Positions 6,615 through 13,593 of a stretch of 14,659 nucleotides of DNA are shown one piece after another. Every line of letters starts with the position of its first letter. The stretch's first letter is position 1. The DNA is from Planctomycetaceae bacterium (lineage in GTDB: Bacteria; Planctomycetota; Planctomycetia; Pirellulales; Thermoguttaceae), in NCBI GenBank assembly GCA_031288765.1, contig JAITQV010000353.1, positions 1-14,659 on the forward strand. Reading direction: 5' to 3'. Position numbers and translations under genes: made by a program. Below the pieces are notes generated by a model, which searched no databases, was not told the origin of the DNA, and saw only the letters and a list, made by a program, of their open reading frames with translations.

Positions 6615-7307
6615 TTTGTCCGAACAAGTAATCATATCAATTATTTGGCAATAGTTGACGAAAACGGAAATGAACAAATTCTTGAAACAACAGACTCACA
6701 TCCATTCTGGGTAGTAACGGATAATCCTGATTTGTCAAGAGCAGCAAGAGAAGTTGTTGACGAAAACGGTACAATACTGTACCATGAGAATATCGGAGTT
6801 ACAGAATACGGTTACTGAGTTGAAGCAAAAAATTTAAGAGCTGGTGATGTATTCCTTGGCGCAAACGGTGAACTCTCAATTCTCATTTCAACAGAACGTC
6901 TTGAATTTTCTGAAGAGATTACAGTCTATAATTTCACGGTTGATGGAAATCACGATTATTTTGTAATTGCACAAGAATATGAATTTGGACAAACATGTAT
7001 TCTGGTACATAACGCTGGTGGGGTTTATAAATTGATAGATAAAAAGACTGGTGAAGTTGTTCGAACAGGTAGAACTAATGATCTTACAAGATGTACAGCG
7101 GAACATGAACGAAAATATGGTGGTGATAAGATTACTCATAAAACAGATGGTTATACAATTCAGCGTGGTTTAGAACAAATACTTTATGATCAACATATAA
7201 AAACTGCCGATCTAAATAAAATCAAGCCAATTTCTCCAACTAACCCTAAAAGGGGAGAGTATTTAAAACATACGAATGAATTCTTAAAGAATCAAAATAA
7301 TCAATAA
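6615..7307 (+). pseudogene. 5'-truncated polymorphic toxin remnant: HINT domain plus C-terminal nuclease
   Basis: In one frame this reads FVRTSNHINYLAIVDENG, TTDSHPFWVVTD, VEAKNLRAGDVFLGANGE, VYNFTVDGNHDYFVIAQE and CILVHNAGG, then a toxin domain. These are hallmarks of a pretoxin HINT (Hedgehog/intein-like) domain, which autocleaves to release the C-terminal toxin in polymorphic toxin systems. Everything N-terminal to the HINT domain (secretion domain, RHS or other repeats) is missing. A TGA at 6816-6818 interrupts the frame exactly where relatives are expected to have Trp (GY-W-VEAK), so TGG to TGA is the simplest explanation. There is no ATG in frame. Truncation coincides with the palindromic element ending at 6603. 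No immunity gene follows before ahcY. The stretch after the TGA is otherwise fully open to 7307, which suggests recent decay. Confidence 0.82.
7014..7307 (+). other. GIY-YIG/URI-like toxin domain of the remnant
   Basis: Directly after VHNA comes a ~97-residue domain beginning GGVYKLIDKKTGEVVRTGRT, then LTRC..EHERKY and a later RGLEQILYDQH. The order VY, then TGRT, then an Arg, an EH, and a later Glu matches the GIY-YIG/URI endonuclease fold known among toxins attached to HINT domains. Catalytic residues are assigned by pattern only. A TTG at 7032 preceded by ggtgggg could in principle restart translation, but that product would lack the first strand (GGVYK), so a functional free toxin is unlikely. 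Nuclease function is an inference. Confidence 0.55.
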
Positions 7308-7598
7308 TAATTATTAACGTAATTAAAAATAAATCTTCCGTTTTTCACCTCTTTTTCAACAGATACTAAATAAATACAAATAAAAACCGCTTTGCGGCAA
7401 TTTTGCAATTTTGAGTATAGATACCGCATTTCAGCAAGATTCGCTCGTTTTTACACTGTTTTCTCCGCCCCTGTTCAAATCGCCCGTATTTGATTATAAT
7501 TCTATGGTGTTTTTCAATAATATTGAATATTTCACCATTGCGGTTGGTGTTGGAACCAACCGAAAATGTAAACAATACTATATCTAAAGGAGAATCTT
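7308..7598 (+). promoter_or_regulatory. ahcY upstream region with two hairpins
   Basis: The 290 bases between the toxin remnant and ahcY hold no gene and no immunity protein. A tataat lies at 7495-7500 as a possible -10, without a convincing -35. Below it are the inverted repeat tcaataatattga (7514-7526) and a perfect 8-bp stem cggttggt/accaaccg with a 6-base loop (7541-7562), ending 36 bases before the start codon. The Shine-Dalgarno aaggag is at 7587-7592. A weak hairpin ccgctttgcgg is at 7387-7397. The known SAH riboswitch motif could not be recognised. Confidence 0.4.
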
Positions 7599-8915
7599 GT
7601 GACCATCGAAAAATCAAAATTGCCCTACAAAATTGCCGACATCAACCTCGCCGATTGGGGAAGGAAAGAAATCCACATCGCCGAAAATGAAATGCCGGGA
7701 CTTATGGCTTTGCGGAAAAAATACGCGGCATCCAAACCCTTGCAAGGAGCAAGAATCGCCGGCTGTATTCACATGACCATTCAAACCGCCGTCCTCATCG
7801 AAACCCTCACCATGTTGGGCGCCCAAGTAACCTGGAGCAGCTGCAACAAGTTTTCCACCCAAGATCACGCCGCCGCCGCTATCGCTGTTACCGGAGTTCC
7901 CGTTTACGCCTGGAAAGGTGAAACCGACGACGATTTCAACTGGTGCATCGAACAAACCGTCATCTTCCCCGACGGCAATCCGCTTAACCTGATTCTCGAC
8001 GACGGCGGCGACCTCACCGCCTTGCTCCACAAACCGGAATACGCCGACATTCTTAAAAATGTTAAAGGACTTTCCGAAGAAACAACCACCGGAGTACATC
8101 GTCTTAACCAAATGTTTGCCAAAGGAGAACTCAAAATTCCGGCAATCAGTGTGAATGACTCCGTGACAAAAAGCAAATTCGATAACCTCTACGGTTGCCG
8201 CGAATCGCTTGCCGACGGTATCAAACGGGCTACCGATGTCATGATTGCCGGAAAAGTTGTTGTGGTTTGCGGATATGGCGATGTGGGCAAAGGTTGCGCC
8301 CACTCAATGCGTTCTTACGGAGCCAGAACAATAGTAACCGAAATTGACCCAATCTGCGCCCTGCAAGCCGCGATGGAAGGCTTTCAGGTCATGACTCTGG
8401 ACGAAGCCGCCGCCATCGGTAATGTCTTCGTAACAACAACCGGTTGCTGCGATATTATCATGACCCGGCACATGGAACAAATGAAAAACGATGCCATCGT
8501 TTGCAATATCGGACACTTCGATGTTGAAATCGATGTCGAAGGTTTGGAAAAATATCCGGGTATCAAAAAAGTTCAAATCAAACCGCTGGTTGACCGATAT
8601 ACCTTTCCCAACGGCAATTCGATTATCTTACTGGCGGAAGGAAGACTTGTTAATCTGGGGTGCGCAACCGGACATCCGTCCTTCGTTATGTCAAACTCGT
8701 TCACAAATCAGACATTGGCTCAAATTGCTCTTTGGACGGAAACCGAAAAATATCCGATCGGCGTTCACGTTTTGCCGAAACTCCTCGATGAAGAAGTCGC
8801 TCGCTTGCATCTTGAACAGATCGGGGCAAAATTGACAACATTAACCCCAAAACAAGCCGAATACCTCGATGTGCCTATCGAAGGTCCGTACAAACCGGAA
8901 TTTTACCGGTATTAA
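7599..8915 (+). CDS. ahcY: S-adenosylhomocysteine hydrolase (adenosylhomocysteinase)
   Basis: The enzyme cleaves S-adenosylhomocysteine to adenosine and homocysteine in the cytosol using bound NAD, removing product inhibition of methyltransferases in the activated methyl cycle. The 438 residues are full length and of the class without the ~40-residue insert found in many longer bacterial enzymes. Visible features are GCIHMT with H58, LILDDGGD (131-138), NDSVTKSKFDNLYGC with K191, D195, N196 and C200, the NAD-binding GYGDVGKG (225-232), NIGHFD with H306, and the C-terminal KPEFYRY that reaches into the partner NAD site. The start is GTG, chosen because aaggag lies 6 bases before it. Its base composition is clearly more GC-rich than the accessory DNA around it, as expected of an old core gene. 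No methionine-cycle neighbours are present. Confidence 0.97.
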   Translation: MTIEKSKLPYKIADINLADWGRKEIHIAENEMPGLMALRKKYAASKPLQGARIAGCIHMTIQTAVLIETLTMLGAQVTWSSCNKFSTQDHAAAAIAVTGVPVYAWKGETDDDFNWCIEQTVIFPDGNPLNLILDDGGDLTALLHKPEYADILKNVKGLSEETTTGVHRLNQMFAKGELKIPAISVNDSVTKSKFDNLYGCRESLADGIKRATDVMIAGKVVVVCGYGDVGKGCAHSMRSYGARTIVTEIDPICALQAAMEGFQVMTLDEAAAIGNVFVTTTGCCDIIMTRHMEQMKNDAIVCNIGHFDVEIDVEGLEKYPGIKKVQIKPLVDRYTFPNGNSIILLAEGRLVNLGCATGHPSFVMSNSFTNQTLAQIALWTETEKYPIGVHVLPKLLDEEVARLHLEQIGAKLTTLTPKQAEYLDVPIEGPYKPEFYRY

Positions 8916-9007
8916 AATCAGTGCATGTCAGTTTAACTTATTGCCAATTAACTCATTGCCAATTTTCTCCCCTATTCGAAAATTTAACAATAAGGATTTT
9001 CACGGGT
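8916..9007 (+). promoter_or_regulatory. Leader of the Rpn gene with 15-bp tandem repeat
   Basis: A two-copy 15-bp direct repeat, taacttattgccaat at 8934-8948 and taactcattgccaat at 8949-8963, precedes the Rpn gene. A frame is open through it from a GTG at 8921, but translating it yields the repetitive LTYCQLTHCQF and no family similarity, so it is treated as leader. The sequence aagga near 8992-8996 could serve as a distant Shine-Dalgarno for the ATG at 9008. Confidence 0.4.
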
Positions 9008-10051
9008 ATGATGTTTTCGAAATTACCGGCGGAATTTGAAATTGCTCATCCGCACGATTTACTAACACGGCGTTTTCTTATCGACAATGAGTTAATGGCG
9101 AGTATGCTGGAGCATTACGACAATACGGGGCTTGTCCGGCTGCTTGACCTTCCTGTGCTGCAATGCGAATCGCCGGTTACAGTAGATTATTCTTTACGGG
9201 AACTAATCGGCGATTTGCGTTTTTCCACAAAATTCAAAAACGGCACATTCTCCAAAGTATTCCTGTTTTTTGAACATCAATCAAAAAAAATTCGATTATT
9301 TTCCTTTGATTGTTTGCGCAAAATTCTGAAATTTTACGAAGAATGTGCGGCTAACCCGCAAAACGCAATCACCGAAGACGGAAAATTCCCTTACCCGTTG
9401 GTTGTTGTACTTTATCACGGTAATACTTCGTGGGATGAGCTGTTACAGGTAAAAGATTTAATCGCCGTGCCGCCGGGTGTAAATAGTTATGTGTTGTGGT
9501 TTCCGGTCATACTGATTGATTTGTCGAAAATTCAACGCTGCGAATTGCAGGGACATCCGGCATTGATTTCGCTTTTTGATATGTTACAATCATATTCGTC
9601 GGGTGATTTGGCGGAAAATTTTGATCGTATTATTGAACATCTTGTTCCTGTTAAAAATGATTCGAGATGTTACGGGTGGGCAAATTCGTTAACGCGTTAC
9701 TTTCTGGCAACAACTAAATCCGATCAAGAAACAGCAATCAAAACAGTTTCTAAAATCTTCAACAAAACGGAGGCTAAAAAAATGGTTACGTCCACATTGG
9801 AAGAATTGTACATTAAAGCTTCAAGAGAAGGCGAAAAGAGAGGTGAAAAGAGAGGTGAAAAGAAGGGCGAAATTAGACGTGAAGCCATGGATGTTCTTAA
9901 AATACTTAATGTGCGCTTCAAAAAAGTGCCGCAACTAATTTCACGTGCCGTCAAAGCATACAAGGACCCCATTGCTTTGGATTCGCTTTTAGAACAGGCG
10001 ATAACTTGTAAAACATTGACGGAATTTGAACAAGACCTTGCACATCGTTGA
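9008..10051 (+). CDS. Rpn family PD-(D/E)XK nuclease (transposase_31/YhgA-like)
   Basis: From the ATG at 9008 this protein has 347 residues. The N-terminal domain has the Rpn pattern: HDLLTRRFLIDNELMASMLEHY, then D69 in LIGDLRF and E89-x-Q91 in FFEHQSKK, candidate PD-(D/E)XK active-site residues, followed by YPLVVVLYHG. The family comprises recombination-promoting nucleases; E. coli Rpn proteins cut DNA and some act in phage defence. Residues 275-290 form a GEKR-type repeat linker, and the C-terminal domain (STLEELYI...LNVRFKKVPQ...LDSLLEQA...EFEQDLAHR) follows. Inside the gene, ggagg at 9769-9773 lies 8 bases before an in-frame ATG (9782), so an 89-residue C-terminal product could be made. 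The gene ends in TGA. A GTG at 8921 would add 29 repeat-derived residues and is not favoured. Confidence 0.88.
   Translation: MMFSKLPAEFEIAHPHDLLTRRFLIDNELMASMLEHYDNTGLVRLLDLPVLQCESPVTVDYSLRELIGDLRFSTKFKNGTFSKVFLFFEHQSKKIRLFSFDCLRKILKFYEECAANPQNAITEDGKFPYPLVVVLYHGNTSWDELLQVKDLIAVPPGVNSYVLWFPVILIDLSKIQRCELQGHPALISLFDMLQSYSSGDLAENFDRIIEHLVPVKNDSRCYGWANSLTRYFLATTKSDQETAIKTVSKIFNKTEAKKMVTSTLEELYIKASREGEKRGEKRGEKKGEIRREAMDVLKILNVRFKKVPQLISRAVKAYKDPIALDSLLEQAITCKTLTEFEQDLAHR
9769..9784 (+). promoter_or_regulatory. Internal Shine-Dalgarno and ATG for a short C-terminal Rpn product
   Basis: Inside the Rpn coding sequence, ggagg (9769-9773), an 8-base A-rich spacer and ATG (9782-9784) make a better initiation signal than the one at the gene's own start. 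The frame from here to 10051 would give 89 residues: the GEKR linker plus the C-terminal domain, without the nuclease domain. Known E. coli rpn genes encode such internally initiated short forms that inhibit the long form. Use of this start here is an inference. Confidence 0.6.
9830..9877 (+). repeat. Four 12-bp tandem units encoding the GEKR linker
   Basis: The units ggcgaaaagaga, ggtgaaaagaga, ggtgaaaagaag and ggcgaaattaga start at 9830, 9842, 9854 and 9866. They encode the Gly-Glu-Lys-Arg type linker between the nuclease and C-terminal domains. Such in-frame 12-mers can gain or lose units without breaking the frame. The duplicate gene at 10112 has lost most of this pattern and is 12 bases (4 residues) shorter here. 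Confidence 0.8.
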
Positions 10052-10072
10052 GATGTTTTGATAACTTGCTTT

Positions 10073-10380
10073 CAGTTGTAATAATTCTCAACTAAAACGG
10101 AGGATAAAAAAATGGCTAAATCCACATTGGAAGAGCTGTACATTCGAGGTCTAAAAAATGGTATAAGAAAAAACAAAAAGAAAGGCGAAATTAAACGCAT
10201 AATCAGAGATATTTTTAAAGTACTTAACATCCGTTTCCCAAAAGTGCCGCAATCAATTTCGCAAGCCGTCAATTCATACAAGGATCTTATTGTATTGGAT
10301 TCACTTTTGGAACAGGCGGTAATTTGTGAAACATTGGCGGAATTTGAACAAGACCTTGCACATCATTGAGATGTTTTGAT
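10073..10380 (+). repeat. Partial tandem duplication of the Rpn 3' region
   Basis: This segment is homologous to about 9744-10062. Similarity begins upstream of the internal Shine-Dalgarno (cagtt...ctcaac), includes aaaacggagg, the spacer and the ATG, continues through the C-terminal domain and ends beyond the stop in gagatgttttgat. The offset is 330 bases at the ATG and 318 at the stop. The copy is thus a complete unit of leader, start, coding sequence and stop. Confidence 0.85.
10112..10369 (+). CDS. Free-standing duplicate of the Rpn C-terminal domain
   Basis: This 85-residue protein matches the last 89 residues of the Rpn gene upstream. Identical blocks include STLEELYI, KKGEI, LN-x-RF-x-KVPQ, LDSLLEQA and EFEQDLAH; the GEKR linker is replaced by NGIRKNKKKGEI. 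It contains no nuclease domain. ggagg at 10099-10103 sits 8 bases before the ATG, the same arrangement as the internal start of the parent. It lies 60 bases after the parent's stop on the same strand, so co-transcription is likely. By analogy with intragenic Rpn short forms it may be an antitoxin or modulator of the nuclease. It could instead be a decaying duplicate, but the frame is intact and the divergence is largely conservative. Confidence 0.75.
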   Translation: MAKSTLEELYIRGLKNGIRKNKKKGEIKRIIRDIFKVLNIRFPKVPQSISQAVNSYKDLIVLDSLLEQAVICETLAEFEQDLAHH

Positions 10381-10412
10381 GATGTACGTTTTGTAATGAC
10401 AACCTATTACAA

Positions 10413-10451
10413 TTTACATTTTTACTTTACATTTTAACTTTACATTTTAAC
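10413..10451. repeat. Three 13-bp tandem units upstream of floA
   Basis: tttacatttttac (10413-10425) is followed by two identical copies of tttacattttaac (10426-10438 and 10439-10451). The array ends 30 bases before the floA start, so copy-number changes would alter the spacing of its leader or promoter. No -35/-10 pair is clear. Confidence 0.75.
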
Positions 10452-10481
10452 ATTGCCGATAGAATTTGGCTTATAAAAACC

Positions 10482-11456
10482 ATGACATTTATTCTTTTTG
10501 CACAACTTCCGCAGTTTCAGCAAGTTCTTGTTCTTGGAACAATTATTTTGGGCGGATTGTTTCTTATTATTCTTGGGCTTGCGTTTTTCTTTTACGGTTC
10601 GCTTTGGTTTCAGGCGTTTATGTCGCGTGCCCAAGTGAGTATGGTAAGCCTGATTAGCATGAGTCTGATGAAAATCCGTTCGCGGGTTATTGTTCAGGCG
10701 AAGATTATGGCGAAGCAATCCGGCTTACCGGTTTCGGGACCGATGGGAATTACGACTCGCCGACTTGTTGCGCATTATCTTGCCGGCGGCAATGTTCCGA
10801 ATGTGATGCGGGCGTTGATTGCGGCTCATCGGGCGTCGCTTGATCTTAATTTTGATCAGGCGGCGGCGATTGATCTTGCGGGGCGTGACGTGTTGGATGC
10901 GGTGCGAACCTGCGTGAATCCTAAGGTCATTGTTTGTCCTGACATTCGGAAATCGGAACGTTCCACACTGAGTGCGATTGCTAAAAACGGTGTCGAACTC
11001 TGTGTCCGTGCTCAGGTAACCGTGCGAACCAATCTTGAACAACTGATTGGCGGCGCAACAGAAGAAACAATTATTGCCCGTATCGGCGAAGGAATTATTA
11101 CGGCAATCGGTTCCGCCGACACGCATTTTGAAGTGATGGAGAATCCTGACAGTATTTCAAAAGCGGTGATTGCGCGGGGGCTTGATTCGCAAACGGCGTT
11201 TCGGATTGTGTCGATTGATATTGCGGACATTGATGTCGGTCAAAACATTGGAGCGAGGCTTCAAGCGGATCAGGCGGAAGCGGACACACGGGTTGCCCGT
11301 GCCAAAGCCGAAGAACGCCGGGCGCAGGCGTTGGCGCAAGAGCAGGAAATGAAAGCCAAAGTAGCGGAAAACCGCGCCCATGTTATCGAAGCCGAAGCAA
11401 CCGTACCGCGTTCTCTTGCCGAAGCATTTCGAAAACAAAATATCAGTATCACATAA
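10482..11456 (+). CDS. floA: Flotillin-like protein FloA
   Basis: FloA is a membrane scaffold protein of bacterial functional microdomains. This copy has 324 residues, slightly shorter than the usual ~330, ending at SLAEAFRKQNISIT and lacking the short tail most relatives have. The N-terminus has a hydrophobic segment (about 14-39) that inserts in the membrane. Family blocks follow: AHYLAGGNVPNVMRALIAAHRA, AAAIDLAGRDVLDAV, IGGATEETIIARIGEGI, then SIDIADIDVGQNIGARLQ. After these comes an Ala/Glu/Arg-rich coiled-coil segment (about 255-310) with QAEADTRVARAKAEERRAQA. No NfeD gene precedes it, although floA often follows one. The Shine-Dalgarno is weak. It faces the DMT transporter gene convergently. 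Confidence 0.95.
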   Translation: MTFILFAQLPQFQQVLVLGTIILGGLFLIILGLAFFFYGSLWFQAFMSRAQVSMVSLISMSLMKIRSRVIVQAKIMAKQSGLPVSGPMGITTRRLVAHYLAGGNVPNVMRALIAAHRASLDLNFDQAAAIDLAGRDVLDAVRTCVNPKVIVCPDIRKSERSTLSAIAKNGVELCVRAQVTVRTNLEQLIGGATEETIIARIGEGIITAIGSADTHFEVMENPDSISKAVIARGLDSQTAFRIVSIDIADIDVGQNIGARLQADQAEADTRVARAKAEERRAQALAQEQEMKAKVAENRAHVIEAEATVPRSLAEAFRKQNISIT

Positions 11457-11463
11457 TTTTTTT

Positions 11464-11503
11464 GAAAACCGGTGAAAACCGGCGAAAATCGGTGCAAACC
11501 GGC
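11464..11503. repeat. Four 10-bp tandem units between convergent genes
   Basis: gaaaaccggt, gaaaaccggc, gaaaatcggt and gcaaaccggc follow each other without gaps just beyond the floA stop. Each unit contains a ccgg or tcgg core. The array sits in the 71-base gap between the convergent floA and transporter genes. No classical stem plus T-tract terminator was recognised there. Confidence 0.8.
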
Positions 11504-11527
11504 GGGGAATGATTATTGTTTTGTTTT

Positions 11528-12430
11528 TTAATTGCCCGACAATATTAAGACAGAACCTAAAACCATAACGGCTGAAGCGAAAAGTTTACGGATAATTTGT
11601 GATTCGTTGAAAAAGAACCAACCGTAAAACACACTCAAAATCACCGATAATTGAAACAACGCCAACGCATAGCCTACCGGAATTTTCTGAAAGACATAAT
11701 TTGTTGACCATTGCATCAAGCCGACCGAACATACCAATCCCATGTACAAAAATATCTTTGAACGGGCTTTTTGCCATTCGTATTTCCAGACGATATTTTC
11801 TTGTTTCGTTTGAATGGGAAGAAAGATTAACGAAAAGATTGTGCCGCCCCAACACCAAACGGCAAAAGCGGTATTCGGATCGGAATACAGTACGATTTTT
11901 TTGATAAACACCGCTTCAATTGCCGCCAGAAACATTGCGGCAATACGATAACGTAAATCGGGGCGTTTCAGTAATTTCCGCGAAAACCGTTCGGACGGCA
12001 AACCGGAATCAATAACAAAATAACTTCCGCCGACAATCAACGCAACACCCAATATTCCAAACAAACCGGGAATTTCAAAAAGTAATACAATACCGAAAAT
12101 AATTCCAATAACCGGTTTATAGGCGTTGATGGGACCGAGTACGGAAAGTTCGCCGCTCCGAACCGCTTTAACTAAAAAGCCGTTGCCCAATGCCCCGAAT
12201 ATTCCCGCTAAAACGGAATAACACCAAAACGCCGCCGGAAAATTCGTCCATGAAATACTCCATACCAACGGAATAATAGTAACCGATAAAATAAAATAGG
12301 TTAAAAAATTGGTGAAAAAGGGATTCTGCCCGTCCGTACAAAAACTGCCGGAACAAATTCGTTTCTGAAAAACATTGGAAAGCGGATTGATAACAATTCG
12401 CAAAAGAACGGCAAAAAATAGTATTGTCAT
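11528..12430 (-). CDS. DMT superfamily transporter, EamA-like
   Basis: This 300-residue protein is an inner-membrane carrier with about ten hydrophobic segments arranged as two EamA halves (about 1-146 and 158-299). Family-like blocks are GALGNGFLVKAVRSGELSVL in the first half, followed by INAYKPVIGIIFG, and NYVFQKIPVGYALALFQLSVILSVFYG in the second. The substrate cannot be told from sequence; drug, amino-acid or nucleoside-type metabolites are transported by relatives. It starts 35 bases after the dprA stop on the same strand, suggesting an operon, though a functional link with DNA uptake is not implied. No Shine-Dalgarno is visible before the ATG. Confidence 0.88.
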   Translation of the reverse strand: MTILFFAVLLRIVINPLSNVFQKRICSGSFCTDGQNPFFTNFLTYFILSVTIIPLVWSISWTNFPAAFWCYSVLAGIFGALGNGFLVKAVRSGELSVLGPINAYKPVIGIIFGIVLLFEIPGLFGILGVALIVGGSYFVIDSGLPSERFSRKLLKRPDLRYRIAAMFLAAIEAVFIKKIVLYSDPNTAFAVWCWGGTIFSLIFLPIQTKQENIVWKYEWQKARSKIFLYMGLVCSVGLMQWSTNYVFQKIPVGYALALFQLSVILSVFYGWFFFNESQIIRKLFASAVMVLGSVLILSGN

Positions 12431-12465
12431 GGTTTATCAACCGGAATAAATCCGGCTGTCTTCCG

Positions 12466-13593
12466 TTACATTTTGACAAATACAGCCGGCGAGATTTGCC
12501 GAATGATTCGTTTTTTCTCCAAAACACTTAATGCGGCGGCAACTTGTTGTTCTTCGAGACCGGTTGTTGTTACGATGGAGGGGAACGGAGTTGCGGTCAT
12601 TCCGACGGAGCGTAACACAATTGATTCGATTTCGTTCAGCGATATTTCGTTTGGGTGGCGAATCGGGACGGGAAATTGCGGTTTGTCGAACAGCAAAACC
12701 TTTTGCCGTAACGGACTGAGAACATTCAAAATATCATCAACCGATTCGACCAAATAAGCCCCGTCGCGAATCAATTGATGACAACCTTGCGAGTTGGGCG
12801 ATTCGATGGAACCGGGGACGGCAAAGATATCACGGCTTTGCTCTCCGGCGATTCGGGCGGAAATCATGGCACCGCTCCGCAAAGGCGATTCCGCAACAAG
12901 AACACCAAGCGCCAGACCGCTGATAATCCGGTTCCGTTGCGGAAACGTCCATTTTGTTGATTGGTGTAACGGCGGATATTCGCTCAACACTGCGCCGCCG
13001 GACTGAACAATTTGTTCGGCGAGGATTTCATGTTCCGGCGGATAAATTCGGCGATGACCGCTTCCCAACACGGCGAGAGTTCGGGAGTTGGATTTTAAGG
13101 CGGCGCGGTGAGCGATACCGTCAATTCCTAATGCCAAACCGCTAATAATTGTAAATCCGTTGTGTGCAAGAGCGGTTGCCAGCCGATCTGCCTGACGGCA
13201 GCCGTATGCCGAGCTTCGGCGGGTTCCGATAACGGCAATGGAAAAAGAGTCTTGCGGCAGGATTGTTCCTTTAACGTACAAAATGGGCGGCGGATCATGA
13301 ATAGTTCGAAGCGGTTCCGGGTATTGCGGGTCTTGAAGCGTGATAATGTCAATTTGATCACGCCGGCAAAGTTCAAGGATAATATTGGGATCGATATTTT
13401 GTCTTGCCGAAGCCAGCCGTAAAGCCGTATCTTGTTTTAAAAATTCAAAGCCGCTCAAATCACGGTATGAAGCGTTGAGTATTCCTGTTACGTTCCCGAA
13501 CCGTTCGATAAGTTGTTGATACGTTCTCGAACCGACCCCTTCGATCATGGAAAGAAGAATAGTGTCCAGAAGTTCCGAATGACTACCGCTCAT
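12466..13593 (-). CDS. dprA: DNA-processing protein DprA (Smf)
   Basis: DprA binds incoming single-stranded DNA during natural transformation and loads RecA. This copy has 375 residues, typical of the family. The N-terminal ~60 residues resemble the helix-hairpin-helix/SAM-like region (MIEGVGSRTYQQLIERFG). The central Rossmann-like domain shows IGTRR (122-126), SGLALGIDGIAH (151-162), GSG.RRIYPPEH, SEYPP, FPQRNRIISGLA (217-228) and SGAMISARIAGEQ.RDIFAVPG, then GCHQLIRDGA. The C-terminal ~60 residues are consistent with the DprA winged helix. No Shine-Dalgarno precedes the ATG; a tandem repeat begins 5 bases upstream. It is first of a probable two-gene unit with the DMT transporter. Confidence 0.96.
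   Translation of the reverse strand: MSGSHSELLDTILLSMIEGVGSRTYQQLIERFGNVTGILNASYRDLSGFEFLKQDTALRLASARQNIDPNIILELCRRDQIDIITLQDPQYPEPLRTIHDPPPILYVKGTILPQDSFSIAVIGTRRSSAYGCRQADRLATALAHNGFTIISGLALGIDGIAHRAALKSNSRTLAVLGSGHRRIYPPEHEILAEQIVQSGGAVLSEYPPLHQSTKWTFPQRNRIISGLALGVLVAESPLRSGAMISARIAGEQSRDIFAVPGSIESPNSQGCHQLIRDGAYLVESVDDILNVLSPLRQKVLLFDKPQFPVPIRHPNEISLNEIESIVLRSVGMTATPFPSIVTTTGLEEQQVAAALSVLEKKRIIRQISPAVFVKM

Noticed and set aside
6816..6818. TGA read as Trp, or selenocysteine recoding
   Set aside because: Other genes here use TGG for Trp, and the Rpn genes end in TGA; no SECIS-like context was sought or seen, and the gene is already truncated. A nonsense mutation is simpler.
7308..7598. 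SAH riboswitch upstream of ahcY
   Set aside because: Only simple stem-loops are visible; the conserved core and pseudoknot of the known SAH riboswitch could not be recognised.
7614..8303. 229-residue frame antisense to ahcY
   Set aside because: It is a shadow of the strongly conserved ahcY reading frame with repetitive Gly/Val composition and no start signal.
8921..9007. N-terminal extension of the Rpn protein from GTG 8921
   Set aside because: The extension translates a 15-bp tandem repeat and lacks Rpn family similarity; the ATG at 9008 fits the family start.
10725..11126. 133-residue frame antisense to floA
   Set aside because: It is a shadow of floA with Arg/Asn-biased composition and no initiation signal.
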